Below, piece by piece: positions 13,301 through 28,300 of a stretch of 64,000 nucleotides of DNA. The stretch is taken from the NCBI GenBank assembly GCA_003342895.1, contig PTFA01000085.1:3192459-3256458 (forward strand). The letters are read 5' to 3'. Source of the DNA: Casuarius casuarius (Eukaryota > Chordata > Aves > Casuariiformes > Casuariidae). The notes beneath the pieces are model-generated. The model was not told the DNA's origin and did not search any database. It worked only from the letters and a program-made list of their open reading frames with translations. The position numbers were made by a program, and so were the translations under genes. Numbering within the stretch: the stretch's first letter is position 1; every line of letters begins with the position of its first letter.

Positions 13301-16300
13301 AATAAAAGATACCAGTCAGATTCATAATATCTGCTCAAACATAGCCCAGTGTCAGATTATGTAGCATTGTTGTTCTACAGGACATAAGAAGTCATCTTTC
13401 TGCCCTATTCAGTCTTGATGTGGCCATAGGTTGACTCCTGTGCCCAGTTTTTCATGAAAGATTTGAGTCAGCTGGTGAGAATCCAGAGGAATGAGAATGG
13501 TTAGAGGCTCAGAAAACCTGACATGGAGGAGTGATTGAAATAACTGTGTTTGTTTCACATAAAGAAGAGTACTTCGAAAGGAACTTCTCAGTGAGGAAGA
13601 GAATAGTCTGTTCTCTATCTCCATGGTGTTTAGGACAAGAAGTAAAGAGCTTGAATTGCAGCACAGAAGAGAATAATCAGGGTAGCAAAGTGCTGGGATA
13701 GGCTACTATCGGGGGCTGGGATAGCAATCACTAGATGTCTTTCAGAAGACACATTTGTTAGGAATGATAAAAGTATAGTTTAACACCCCTTGGGACAGGG
13801 ATTAGGGGACCGCTTGTGCTTGACTCCTCTGATTCTTTGATTCCTGTTCCACTTTGTGTTGCACTGAATTTATATATACTCCACTTTCAGTAAGATCCCT
13901 CTAAAAGCACTTCACACATGATGAAGACATTAAAAGGCTTTATATAAGCCTCCAATTATTAACAGCTGAATATATTTTAACCTGTGCTGAGAAATCAGCA
14001 AGGAGACCTACTTGATCTCTGCTCAGCAGGTATGGTAGTCAGGAAGTGCTATGTGGGGAAGGCTCTTGCCTCCTTTAATTTCTTTCCAAATTGGACTTTG
14101 TGAGACATTTCCAGAAAGCTGTTACTCCCAACAAGGGGAAGGAAATACATTTCAATTAGGTTATATAAGTATGGTACAACTGTAACATAAAATAACCTGC
14201 ATAGCAAAAGAGGCACTTCAGGAATTAATTTGAGTATGCAGGTGTAACCCTCAGGCTATTTTGGTGCTGGATGAATACCAATTTAGTTCAAATGTGCATT
14301 TTCATAGATTTTATGATCTGAAATTCCATTCTTCACAGTGCCTAAGTCCACAGATCTCTCATCATGACCATCTGAGCAGCTTTGCAGTCTAAGTATGGAA
14401 GCAGAGTTGTTATTCTTTTCCTCAGCAGAGATNTCTTCCTTCACCCAGACTTCTCCTCTGGCTTTATTTGAATGGAAATAAGCAGATACTGTCCAGACCT
14501 CCCAGCTGCAGAGGGAATTCTCTGAAGAAAATTCAGAGCTTTAGTTTGTTTGTCTCAATGCATTTTGGCTGAGTATGTTCAGCTGAGCCCCAGGGCTGCA
14601 TCTGCAACTGATGTCTTATGAAATTCAGGAGCAGAGCTGAGCTCAAGAAACCCAGCAGTAGAAGTAAGATTCTGCCCCCATAGCACCTTGTGGTTTATTT
14701 GAGAATGTGGCTGGTTTTATGAGAGTGGTGTGATTTCTTTCTCATGGCCTTGTTTAGATGGGACTGACTCAGTTCTCTTCCACCTCAGTAAGAAGGAGAT
14801 AGGGTGGTTGGGATCAGTTTGGTACAGGAACAGCCAGCTACATCTCCCTCTTCTGTGTGGAGAGAATGATGTGGGAAGGACAGTGGCAGGAGATGGCAGA
14901 AAGTGCCTAAGCCCCTGTAGCTTCTGCCAGCATCCATGTTCCTAACTGTGAAGCTCTGTCACCCCAATGCCTCCCTTCAGGTTGCAGATGGAGATACCAG
15001 AAGATACTACTAATGCCAGTGAGTGCTGAAAGGTGACATAATACTCATCTTCCTCTCCTTGTCAGTCTGCCTTTGTCTCAGACTTTCAAAGGTTGCCTAC
15101 TATATACTTTTGTCTGAGAATTTCAGGGAAGGTGCCAACCTGTATGAACTGTGTATATTTGATACAGCTGTGTTGGTCTAGATCTGTAGCTGATCTAAAC
15201 AAGCCATAGTTTTTATAATTTCAGGGCTGTGCAGCAGGAAGGTCTGGCAGGTCCTTGGTCCTTGCTACCTGGGAAGAAGTAATAGAAGAACAGTAGGATC
15301 TTGGAAAATCCTGATTTGTTGTCACAAGCTGTCCATGACCCTGCTCTATTAGACTGCTGTGACTTTCAATCTCCTAGTGTCCAGGATACTGTTCCCGGTT
15401 CCTGATGTGGGTTGTCATGCTTGGTCACTAGTAAGTCTCCATCTCTGTGCATCAGTCCATATAGCAACAAGAGGGACATCAGCCTAGAGATGAAGCAGGG
15501 GGCAGTGAAGGAGCCTCTNATTTAATGGTTTGACTGTGTGTTCCCCAACCCTTTCCCCTTTAGCTTTCATTTGTTAAGGCCAGAAGGTGTTCAGTGTGCA
15601 CCAGTCCAAACCCAAGTGCAAATTTCACCTTATTGGTGAAGGACACCAGGGGAGTTTTTTGTTTAATCTGAGAGAGAATTTCTATCAGGAAACAAGCCAT
15701 TAATAAGCAACCAGGCACAAGTGGGTGGTAGCTCAGCCCTTTTTGTGTGCCTGAAAACTCTCAGATGGCACCAGACTAGCTACTCCTCTCACCAAAAAAG
15801 AGAAGGAAATTGGTCTGTCTTTTGTTAAACTGACATTCCTATGGCTTTAAAAATACCGGAATAAAAATCTTATTTTCTGCCGTTTGATAGGGCTTTGCTC
15901 CATCTTATCAAATGCTCAGGGCAGTCAGTTCCCAGCTCTCTCTTGATATTATTAAGGGAATTTTGTGGCAAGTCTGAGCTATTTTTGTCAGAAATTTAGT
16001 TTACTATGCTGATCCCTGTGCTAAGCAACAAAGAGAGGACTACAGATTAGATGTCACATAAAGCCAGTCCCTGAAGTACATCTGCAAGATTGGCAGTAGT
16101 GAAAGGGTAAGGAGACAAAAAAAATCCTTTCCTCTATTCTCCCAGAAATCCTCATATAAATCACAAACCCTGGCTTCTCCTAATGTGGATTGAGCAAGAA
16201 TTCTTTTCTCTATATATACTCCTCAGACAGGGAAAGTACCAAGATTTGCATGATGAAAATTGGTTAGTTTGGATGGAATCTGCAATGAGAAACGTTCTCA

Positions 16301-19300
16301 TTCATTGTAAATCACATAGGTGGGCTGGCATCACCTTCTTTGTGCTGAAAAGAGTAAGGTGCCTGCGGTCTCTGCATATCACAGTGTGTGAAATGAGAGG
16401 TTGCTGTGTCTGGCTTGCTCTCTAGAAGCAGTCAGGCTGGTGTGCCTGGTTGTAGTGGAGCTGTGGATCTTACTCTTCAGAAAAGGGAAATTTTCTGATA
16501 AATGCAAACGATATATAATTAAAACTTTTTTATGTGATTATAGCAATCTATGTATGTAAAGGTTTATCTTTTCCACCCAGAGGAGCACTGTGAAGCAATA
16601 GTAGCCTGGTTCTCAGAACTAGTATGGGTGTGATGCTAATTACTTAATTAGTCCTGCTGATCTGCCCTGCAGTTAACTTGTTAGAAGTCGCCTTAGATAT
16701 CAGTACACGGTGCTGTGCTCCATGCTTAGACATGGCAGGAGTGATCAAGGCATATGCCAGAGAGATGTGAATGAAAAATAAGCTCATTCAAAAATGTGCC
16801 TGGGTACTTAGGAGAACATGTAGTGCACATTTCTAACATATCTGTACAAAGTTAGGTGGTACTCTTGTACATAAAGTAGCAGCAAAGCAGATGATTTTCT
16901 TTGTGTCTGTGGATTTATTGGGGAGTCTCTGCTTGCATTAAATTCAGTTTGTATGAAAAGAATATATAAACAGTTCTTTAAGGAGACTAATCTCTCAGAA
17001 AGCTAAGGAGCTTTTTAAATTTTAACATTAGCTTCAAATGCCACTCTTAATTTCTTTTTTCCAGTCAAGTTTTCTGTTTTACAAAAAATACTTTCTCTCT
17101 GCCATCAATGACCAATAAAAGTGATTGGAAATTGTTGGGAAATTGGCCTCATGGAGAAATTTGTAAGTGTGTGCTATAAACAAGTGGAGAGAGGGAAAAG
17201 CTCTTCTTCCCATATTTTCTTTAGATTCCAATTCAGAGGTATTATTCATAATAAATTATAAGATATGCATGATAGACTGGGTATTTCGGTGAAGTAATAT
17301 GCAGTTAGTGGACAGCGAGCTTCTCTCTTGATAAAGCTTCTTGATAAATCCACTGACTTGATAAAGTTAGTGGAGAGCGAGCTTCTGCGTTTGATAGGGG
17401 TAGGAAGCAAGGGGAGAGAGATACAGTAGCTTTTCATTATTTGTTGTATTTGTTTTATGTTGCTGCTCTTGAATTTTCCTCTGTTAAACATAAATTTGAA
17501 GCTTGAAGGTGCTTTAAACTACCGTGTTTTACATCAACAGCTATAAAGGTTGCGAATTCCACACAGTTAATGTGACTCCGTTGACATTAGCTGTAAATAG
17601 TCACACCATTGTAATTTAATCATTTATGATCATCTGTTCATAGCCTTAGATTTGCTTCGTTGCAGGCCAGCTAGAAAATGAATTAAACTGTAGGAACGCC
17701 TGAAAAAAGAAAGCTGCAGGAAGGGATATAGAGAGAGATAAAGAAGAAGGAAAAGCAAAACTGAACAGAGAGAACAGAGACGTGTAGAGATTCAGAAGTT
17801 AATGCACAAAAGAATCCTTAGAGCTTTTCATTTCAAATTGGTTGCAGGCCTTCATTGATGAAAGTATTCATCCATCCTGGGAGAAAAGGATGTCTGTTCC
17901 TTCAATCTGTCTTCTGTAATTGTGTCAGATAGATGCCATATTTCTGGTTTTCATATTCATCTTTCAGTTTTTATTTTCATCTCTCTGAGGTATTTTACTT
18001 GTATTATCTGTAAGATTTAAAGGTGCTTTAACCAAATGGACTGGAACAGACTAAGTTTCTGCTTTTTTCTTTTTCTGCTTTTTTCATGTTTATCTGGCAG
18101 GATATTTAAAATACAGTTCCTTTTCTGAAAAGTTCGGTGCACCTCNTGCAGATCCTTGAACATATCAGGTTGATAAATGGTGAATAATAGAGTCCAAGCT
18201 ACAGATACTGTGCAAAGGTTTTGGATGGATGGCAGAACTGTTTCCTATAGTGAGCAAGTTCCTTGTATTTACACATGTGACTTTTAACTTATTTTTAGCT
18301 GCCAGCCTCAGTCTGAATCCAGAAAGATGATGCAAAATCTTAACAGCAAAATATAGCGAATGAGACTGTAATGCTGATTTGTTCTTTGTGCAGTACTNTA
18401 TCACTGCTACTTTCTGCGCGCTGGTCCAAAACTAAGACCTGCACTGCAGCAGAAAAGGAGTATTCAGCACTACTGAATCTGGGAGGTGACCAGCTCTTAA
18501 CTAGAGAACACATGAAACATTGGGCTATATTACAAGGATGCTCCATGATTTAGAAACTTCTTTTTCTAGTACAGATCCTTTATAACATTTATCCTTGTAA
18601 AATGCTGTTCTCTGGGATAGCTCATTACTTTCTGTATCTTAGTATTTAAATCCTTTGAGTCTTATCTACCTCATAATGTCCATCTAATATATTTTATGAG
18701 TAACACCAATTGATGGNGGGAGTGCTGCTACAAGGAAAAAAGAAATTGATTTTCTCAGTGTTTTTCAAATTTTTTTGATTTGTTGATCCTTCTTTTTTTT
18801 GTTTTTCCAACAGAACTTGATTTTCCTAGCTACTTTTTGTGGATAGAGGTGTATTAGAGGTAGCCCACAGACCACTGTTCGCAAACTACTTTTCTGGAGA
18901 GTAGAAATCATGTGGGCCTAATTTATTTGGCTCAACATCGAAAATAATTGTTTAAGTTGGAAAAGATGTGGCTTCATGCAAAAATTGAAAGATTTGAATT
19001 GAAAAGGGAAATGTGGAAAAGAGAAATGTTAGGCTGGAAGGAGAGTCCATGAAAAGGTCAGCTAAATGCTAAGTAGCAGTCTTAAAGCAAATCAAACATT
19101 CATTAGGAAAGAAACAGAAGATAAAACAGAGGCCATCGTTGTGCCTCTATAAATGCAAACTTTGCCCGCATCGTGAACACTAGCGTAGTTCTGGTCCCTG
19201 TCAAAAAGGATATGGTAGATACAAAAGAACTGGAGAAGACTCGAAGGAAAACCATGATCAAAGCTGTGGTGCAATTTCANTTTGAGAAATGACCTTGTAA

Positions 19301-22300
19301 GGTAGGACTCTTCAGTCTGGAAAAGACATGGCTCATGGGAGATTTGACTGAGATTACAAAACCTGTGACAGAGAGAGGTTAAAATAAGGTCCAATTTCCT
19401 CCCTCTGCCAGTATAAGTACTGGGGACCTTAAAAGATTAGAGCCAGGTTCAAAACAAACAAAAAGAGGTGGTTCTTCACGAAGTTGGTAGTAGATCCCTG
19501 GAACTACTTGCTAGAGGATATGTGGCTTCTAATAGCTTATCTGGCCTTAGGGGGAGACTGGCCAAGTTTGTGGAAGAGAAGTTCACTGAAGGTTACTAAA
19601 CAGAATCCTCGAAACCCCATCTGGTTCCAGAAGTCTCTGAGCACAAAATAGTTAGATGCTGGGAGAGATTTAGGGGGAAGTAATATATTTGTTTGCCTTT
19701 GTCATCTTTAGACATCTGCTGACAGCCACTATTGGAGACGGGATAACCGAGACTTTGTTCTGACCTAGTATGGCTATTTTTGTGTTTCTTAAAGGTTGGT
19801 TTTGAGGATGATGTTAATATTTCAATAAAGACCTTAGCCTAAAAAGTAAAAGCATGATAAGCAAATTTACTAATGACAGGAGTAATGCACCAGCTAATCA
19901 CAGGATGTCTGTGAGCAGTGAGATATGCACCTATGAAGAAAGCACATGCCCAAATGCATCGAGTGAGGTACTTCAAATAGAGATAGAGAAGCATTCATGT
20001 AATTAAATTGATTCCAAAATATTATGTACAGCTCTGCCTGTATTCACATGCAGAAGGCACCACCAGGACAATTGGAGAAACTGAGTGTCTGTTTTACAAA
20101 AAGACTGGGTTTCTTAAACAAAGTAAAGGAGGGGATGTCATTGTTCCGTATAAATGCATCAGGGACACAAACACCAGCAAGGGAGAGGAGCTAATCAAGC
20201 TGAAGAACAGTGCTGGCACACAAAGAGATAGGTGTGAACTGGCTGTGTGTACATTTAGGCTGAAAACTGGAACAATCTTTCCTGCNGTTAGAGCAACAGC
20301 AGTCCTCCAAGAAAAGTAACGGGGTTAGAAATTGTAAAGCTTGGAGGGGAAAAAGGGTGAGGGTGCCGTCAGTAGTAACCTTCTGTTGTTAGCGTCATTG
20401 CAACTGAGCCTCTGGGAGAAGTCCAGGAAAGGGGGGCAAAGCTGTACCTCTTCCTCTGAGTTCCTCCAGGCCTCCAGCTGCTACTTGTAGCCTCCTGTGA
20501 GGCTCTCCTGGCAGTTTTGCCACAGCCAGATTTTGTATTTTATTTAGCCTTTCTGTATTTCAGTCACTTCCTGGCCGTGGCCTTTCTACTCCTTCAGATA
20601 GTGATTTGGATCTCATCCATCCTTCTGTTTTCTAATTGTAGTCATCTTGTGAGAGGCAAACACTTGCTGCTTAGCCAAAAAAAAGGCAGGGTAAAGTATA
20701 ACACAGATTTTGGGATATTTGTTTGCAAGACCAGAAAATAGAAATAGTGACAGCTGTTAACAGCTTGAACAAATTGTTTGTAGTGGTTCCTTACCAAAGA
20801 AATATGTTAAACCTTTCCCAGTTTTGCCTTATGTTCTTTTCCAAGCTGTTTATTAATAAAACTAGCAGTCATGATGACAGATTGGCTTTCCAGAAAGCCA
20901 TGTGTGAAAGTATCTTCAAAAAGAATTATTCCTGGTAAAATTCCACTGAATATATTTTAGTATCTCATAATAAAACTTTGCAGTCCTATATCATCATCAA
21001 GCAAAAAATCCCAATTCCAGTGCATTTACCTCACCCAGGCATTTTAAGGAAGGTAAATAATATTCCTNTGGTATAGATGGAGTAACTGAGGTACCTAAAG
21101 GATCTGTCCCAAGTCGTATAGGAAAGTTGTCCCAAGTTGCATTTTGCTTGTATCCTATATAGTGGATGACATCCACAGGCAACGTGTAGTCAGAACACCG
21201 AAAGAAGCTTTATTTGTTCTGTAAATAAAATGGAACACTTTTTTATTTTAGAGTAGGGAAAAAAGTGTGTTTTACTTGTGTAGGGTTAGTATGTAATCTG
21301 GATAAATTTATGAGCTGTAAAAGTTAACTTTTCTTTTTTTTGAAAGATTTGTATGGCTGAGTTCGTAGTCTAAACTTCNTGTAGCTTTGCAGTATTGCAG
21401 AGGAAGTGGCTAAGATTTGGAAAAGTAAATTTAAACCTACACTAATTCCGGTAGGGTTTTGTTTTTCTCATATACTGGCTTTCTCAGCTATTAAATGGAT
21501 ACATCAGGAAGAGGAGATAATCTGCTAAGACAGGTAACAGGCTTAAAGGAGATGAGGAGATTCATATATTAGGAGCCAGTGTGGTTGGCATGTCAATGAT
21601 ATGTCAATTTTGACTGAAATATATTTCTAGTTAAATTACAATTCCTTTTATTATTTAAGTCCGCCCTTCACAAGAGGTAAGAAGCAAAAAAAGCAAGGAG
21701 GAGCAGGACTCTACTATATATGTACCACCCATAATGCTGTAGAAGTAGCAGGGAACGAGCCAGCACCCAGGAAGGCAACCATCCAGTGCCCCATTTTTAG
21801 GGCATAGTGTGCTTGCTGATCCTTAGTGTCAGTGGATTCTGAGGTCTTGGAAGAGGTCTGGGAGGTCTTGGATGATGTCTGCAAAGAGGTCTGCATGGCA
21901 GCGATGTGAAGGTGCTAGTTACTGCCCCTTCGCAGGACAGCTGTTAAACAAATGCACCTTGGTGTAATAAATTAAGATACAAAACTGGAGGTGGTTTTCN
22001 GGTACTTAATTTTTAAACACTTCTGCAGTTTGGAAATCAATTTATGTTTTTTATTAGTGATATATGTGTAAACATGCAGATGCTCTGCGATTTACCTCTT
22101 AAGAACATTGCTTTTCCAATTATAAGCTGATACTTTAATTCAGAAGCTTTTTGGAGTCAGTGAAATATTGCCACTGCAAAGACAGAAGCACAACTCCGCG
22201 TTCCTTAGCAGCTCTAGAGGTATGATTAGACTGAATAAAGATTATCCTGACTGTATGTTATGTCTACTGAGTATCGCAGTTGATTTATTCTTACTGGTAC

Positions 22301-25300
22301 ATGTTCGGTATATTTTAAAATCTCGACTATATAGGGCTTTTAAAGGAATGTACGTAGGCCCTCTACTGATGATTCTGAGAATGGGAAAGAGGAAAAACTA
22401 CCCTGCAATNCTTAAAATGCTGGCAAAACAGGCCTTTTGGGAAAGCGGAGATAAACGTAAGAGAGTAGAACCAACAACTTTTCTAATTAAACAGGGCCAT
22501 TCCTTAGTGTTACTTTTAGAAAAATCTTCAAAAAAAAAAAAACCCCAACCAACCAAACAGCTCTAGTGAAGGCAGGTTATCCTGTTCTGAGAAGGAGTAA
22601 AATAAAATCCACTAAAAGATAAAGCTTGCTAAAAGGCCTATCCCACTGCCTTTTTTGCTGATGTTTTAAAAATAGCTATTTAAAATCCAGTAAATCTTGT
22701 ATTTTTGAGTTCATTAGAGTCATTTTCTCTCATAAATTTTTTCGGGCAGTTTTTGAGGAAAAAGCAGCCTTGAGTGCTTTTGTATTTTAGGCTAGAACCT
22801 TAATACAGTTGAGCTAAGGACAATTCCAGATAGTAACAATTGCCAAATCTTCTTTGAAGTTTAAAGTGTCAACAGAGAAGGTTTTTCAGGGTCAGGTAAT
22901 CGGGCAGCTCTGAGAACAAGTGTTTAGCAGATACGCTCAATTCTGAGAAGCTGCTCAACCGTACCAAGTCTCTGAACACTGCTTAGCATCACTTTCCCCC
23001 TCATTTTTGAGTGTGGGTATTTCAGGGAATGTTTTGTGATGCTTTTCCAAGTGTTTGATTATAACATGAGCTGAGTTTAGAGCTGTTTATTTGGAATTGA
23101 TCAGTATTGTCCCATCTTCTTGTATACCATTGATTTCTGTGTATTGACATGTTAGTTCAGACAGTGTGGTTACAGCAGCGTGCAGAGGTGTAGCTTCCTA
23201 AGCCTAAGTTAATAAATCATGTCAGCTCATTACAGTCCTTTGAGAATACAAAGTGTCAGATAAGCATCAATGTTTTCAGAGATGGGCCAATATAGGAACA
23301 TTACAAAACATGATGGGAAATGATACAGTAAATACTGTGTCATAAAGTGAAACTACAGGAGGATTTTAGAAGAAAAACAAAATATAGAGTAAGTATCAGG
23401 ATGGGCTTTATGCTTCTGAGCTCCATGCTGCTGTTACTGCTATTACAAATATTTTCAAAAGGCAAATTCGAATTTTTGGAAAACCCATTTGAAAACCTGT
23501 ATCTGCAGTAGCAGAGCATTTCCCGATTCACCAGCTGCCTTCTGGTCCTGGTAGCTGTACTAAGCAGGAATCGTTGCAGTTTCTGTCCCTGGAACATGCA
23601 GGTTTTCTTTTGAAACCCACATACAGGTTTTCTTTGAAGCTGCTGATTACTGAACTCTGACAGCCTGCTTGGTGGTATACTGCCAGCTACCAAGGGGAGT
23701 ATGAACCAAGGGTGCGATAGAAATTTCTGCAGAAGTTCAAAGCTGTTGATAGGAAGTTGGGAGTTGCAGTGAATGAGCTGCACTGTTGATTGGAGAGGGG
23801 TTGTTAGCTGATACTAACACTGATTATAGCAATTTTTGCTGCAGAGCCAAGCTGTTTCTTGAATTTCATCACTCATGAGAACACCCACTGGAAAATATGA
23901 AGTTGCTGTGGACCAGAATTTCAGCCGTTGTTATCACATGTTGTTGAAATAATAGCTATGTGCTCTTTTAATTCTTCTCACAATTCATTTGAATCTTTGA
24001 ACTCACGGACTGTATCTGTACTACTAAAGCAGCCAAGGGCTCTGTATGGTGCAGCTCACTTCACCATGCCTAAACCTTCCCTCTCCTCCAGAACACAGTG
24101 ACCCCATCCAAACTGTTGGGAGCAGTCCCTGGCATGTGTTGTCTCTCAAACCATGCTGCCCTCAGCCCTGGGAGAGTACTTGGCCTGAGTCAAAACCAGA
24201 CTGGTGGGAGTTAGACAAAATGGACGAGATGGGCAGCCTTGGCCAGTTGCTGGAGACTTTGCCAGGCTGTGTCTATTCACTAGTACCGGCACAGCTGTGG
24301 AGCCACTGAGCTTGTTCTTCAATGTCTTCCAAACGCCTATGGGTCTTTTCCATGATGTTATGGACTAAAAGCTGCTGATAGAATTTGGCAGCTCTTGCCC
24401 AATCTGTCTCATACTAGAACAGGGATAAAGGTGAAAGACCATAAAACTCCATACCAGAACTCTTCAAAATCATCATTCCGTTCTAACCTAACAGCAGAGT
24501 CCCTCTGTGCCTTGGTATCTGCAGATAAATGGTTGCAGCATGTATGTCAAAATAAATACACGTGAAAGATTGCGAGGCAAGGAGAAAGTAGGAAAGGAAG
24601 TACGCATGAGAGATTAGGGCTGCGTTACTCCGTGCTTTGGAAGACACTCGGGCACTGGTAACCTCCGGAGGGTTTGAGAACCTCATTAGAGGAGAGAAAC
24701 TTAAGCGAGATCCCCAGGGTGGAATTTCGCCCCTGTTCCAGTAGCAATTAAGCATGCTTATTAGATCAGTCAGCATAGCTGACAGATGTAACGAGGATTT
24801 CACGCTATGGTGATTTGGAGAAGTGTCCAACCTTAGTAAAGAAACCAATAAAAGTGGGTTTTGCAAAGTCTTTGTACATTATCGATGATTATATCCATAA
24901 CAGCAGAGCTTGTCATTTTGAGTCCACTGCTCTGTAGCTCTTTTCCTTTTTCACTTCTTCTTCTTCTTCTTCTTTTTCCCTCTTAATTTTATTTCCTTAG
25001 ATCTAACTGGCTAAAACCGTGCTGTGGGAGACGAGCAGCTGTGTGGCAGGTATTTTTGCTCAGTGCAAGTCTCAACAGTTTCCTGGTAGCCTGTGTAGTA
25101 TTGGTGGTGATTCTTCTGACTCTGGAACTTCTAATAGATATAAAGCTTCTCCAGTGTGAGTAGGAGGATTTTTTTTTTTTTTTAATTTTGATGAAATATA
25201 GGTTTAAGTTGCTGGGAGGTTTTTGAAGAGGGGAGGTTGTTGGGGATTTTTTTCCTATCATTTACATGATTACTAGGCCAGGAAAGAACTGTGTTTTTGT

Positions 25301-28300
25301 GGAACCCTGGTATAGTGAAGTCAGTCCCTGCCCATTTTTTGCTGGCCAAATTCAGTATAGGACATTCTCAAAGGTTGTAAGCAGAGTGTACATGTAGGTT
25401 TCTGCACATATGTCATTAGTTCCTGAAAAGGTCTGTCCTTTAGGACAGCTAATCTCTGTATACACAGGAAAAAAGATCCTTTGTGCATGGTTAATTTCCC
25501 TGACACTTGTCACCTGCATGTGGATAGATGCAAGTGAAGAGCTCGCTAGTGCACTTGGTGCTATCTCTATTGTTAATTTACTTTGCCTGAGAGTGGAAGG
25601 AATTGAAATTATGTTTTTCTATCTTGTAATGCACTGAAACGATACAGATTTTCATTCTACTCTGCTAACGTACCCATGAGTCAAATAACGGCTGAAATAG
25701 AGTTTTGCTCNATCTGAATTCACTCTACACAGGTTCCACAATGCAATTTTGAATGCTGTTGTTTTGCTTCCTAATACATCTTTTTTTTTTTTTCCACTGC
25801 TCTTTTCCTCCATTCCCTTTTTTGCTTTATGATGCAAATCTTACATGAACACAAATACCAACTACATTTTTTCCTCTGATAAATGTTGAAGAGCAGCGTT
25901 TAGCACCTCCCTACGATCTCAAATGTTTTGAAAGGGCAGTAATGATGTTCAGACAATCCCATAAATGCAAGAATATGTAGCCTGGACAAGTCATGGCCTG
26001 CTGTCTCCTATGGCAACTTTCAAACTGAGCAAGTGAATCTTTTGTTCTGTTGAAGTCCTTTTGGTCTCTTGATTTGGCTACTGATATTAGTGGAGTTAAA
26101 TTTCACTGTAAAGATTTAAGTATTATAATGCAATAAGATTACTTTTAAGGTATAGTGTTGGTAATTACAACCATTTTATAAACCTCATAAGACAAAATCA
26201 CTGATTAAGCTGCTTCCCCACACCATTGCTGATGCTTGCCCTAGTCCTCTTACACTTTTGTCTGACACACTGCTCTGAGCATGGCTACTCCATTATTCTT
26301 GTAATCTTGTACTCTTGTACTTACTTTCTGCAGTCTCTGATAATTTACCATTTTGGACTAAGAAACTCAGAATTTGGACAAAAATGTAGTTTTCAAAAGT
26401 CAGGAATGCTAGTTGTGGGTCTAAGTCCTCGAAAATTGGATGAGGAATAATCTTTCAAGTGTATTTACTGAGGAGCTACATCTTTCTGTTTATGCATAAA
26501 GTTGTCACTACTTGCAGAGCCAAAGAGTTTAAAGGCTGTTTCTTAGACTTTTAACACAGTTTTGGAGACGCTCCTCTAGAATCATGTGCCTGCTTACCAT
26601 TTATTTTCTGAAAAGTCTTCTGAAGAAGCCTGTATGTTAGGGACCATTTTTCCTCTGTGTATCTAGTGTACGTGGTATTCATAAAAACTTGCCACCTTCC
26701 ACTGGGTGCATGAGCTAGAGGCATTTAGTCAGGCCAGGAGGTTTCACTGTTCAGAGGCTGCCCCTGCCCTGTGTGCATTTTCTCAGCACCTGAGAGGGAA
26801 GGACCCAGTCAGTTCTGTGTTGCTACTTTGCATTGTAACTAATGCATTAACCCTCCACACTTCTCATTACTTCTTATCCCCTGTTGTTAAATTCCTTGTG
26901 TTTTGTTTTAAATTAGATATAGGCTATCTTGGTGAGGCTGGCATAAGTAGCGCAGTTGTGTCATATGAGGAATGTGCATCACTTACCTTAAGCTTTTAAA
27001 AAGCTGTTAGGGCGTAATTGTGTTTTTCAAAAATGTAATTATAGTTTATAATGATTCCTTATTCTATATGAAATCAAGCAATGCATTAGGATATGTAACG
27101 GCACATCACTGCCAATTTTGTTCATAATGACAACTGCTAATCCGCATTATAGGCTGTAATTACTTAGGAAGTCTCTGGTTTTTTTTTTAAATTAGGGTTT
27201 CTAATGGGTTTTGAGTTCTATGTACAAAACTGTTTCATGAAAAGCCAGTCTTCTATGGCTATGACATTTTGAGAGCATCATTTTCCTCTCATACTTTGCT
27301 AAAAGTCCTTGGTTGCACTGTACATTTCTCCCATGTTCAAAATGGTCAGTGTCAGTGATGGAGACCACATTTGCAAATGTGTAGGTCGTACAGATAAGAA
27401 GGACAGAGACCTTTTAGGATATTTTAGCCCAAAGCATATTTATGCTAGGATTTGAAACTCCAGAAAGCAGACCTACAGAAGGAACACTAATAACAGTAGT
27501 ACTTATTCAGAGCTTTTTTTGTCCTATCTTCAAAACTTTTCACATTCATTAGCCAAATAATCACTCGTTACCCTGTGATGCAAGAATTATCCATGTTTTG
27601 CAAATGGAGAAATAGATATATATTAAATCACGTGCACCTCATTTCAAAAAAGGAGGTCATGGTCATAGCCTGGATTAGAAGTTGGTGGGTTTCTGTACTC
27701 AGAAGTGTAGCCTATGCTTTCCCTTCTCTATCTTCAATGATTGTGAGAGCAAGTGAGTCAGGCAATGGTCTCAGTGTAGTCCTCCCTCTGAAGTTGACTA
27801 CAGACAGGTGAATGTGTAGAAGGCATCAGGTCTTCCTAAAAAGAGTGGACATGAACAGTGCACCCCTGAGCACCTCGTTGCTGGATTGGGGCCCTTGTGT
27901 GAGTACATGCATAGCTGTGCAAAGAAAATGCAAACGGAGGTGAAGGGATGCCTCAAAAGAGGATGGGTTCAGGGCTTGCCCAAACCGTGCAGTGCGTATC
28001 TGCTGCTGGCCCCTTGCAGAGGCAGCAGAGTTTGTATCTGCCAGCAAATCAGCGTCAAGAACATCCATCAAAGGCAAGAGCTGGTGGTACAATCTCCCGT
28101 AGTGGCCACTCATAATTTATCAAGATGTGTTTTTCCTCTCTCCCTTCTCTGTATACACCTTGAGGAGAGGCGAAGGGGAGGGAAAGGTGGAGAAAGAAGG
28201 CTGAGGTTGGCTGTACCCCCCATTTTATCCTGAACCATTTTTCCTCATGACTAANGAGCGTCCTGGGTGGGCATTCGCTTTGTTCCCAAAGCACCAGGCA

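Larger units (their letters stand above)
12750..25000 (+). other. TMEM266: TMEM266 intron before S1 exon (12.3 kb)
   Basis: The largest intron in the window. It contains two old CR1 LINE copies (13380-13852 and 19100-19792), a MIR/L2-like relic near 21040-21150, a short duplicated block at 17304-17386, and a TTC run near the acceptor. Open frames of 130-147 codons at 22168 (+) and 23340 (-) have no recognisable features and are taken as chance. Confidence 0.85.

Noticed and set aside
14290..14400. CR1-like start TTTCATAGATTTTATG
   Set aside because: Only the first bases resemble an old LINE end; the following sequence does not continue the match.
21714..21896. Minus-strand frame with repeated Q-T-S-S-K-T-S
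   Set aside because: The repeat comes from a short imperfect tandem of AGGTCTTGG-type units on the plus strand, not from a protein-coding repeat.
23340..23783. Minus-strand 147-codon open frame
   Set aside because: Composition is low-complexity and unlike a folded protein; no family recognised, no splice or promoter context, and it lies within an intron.
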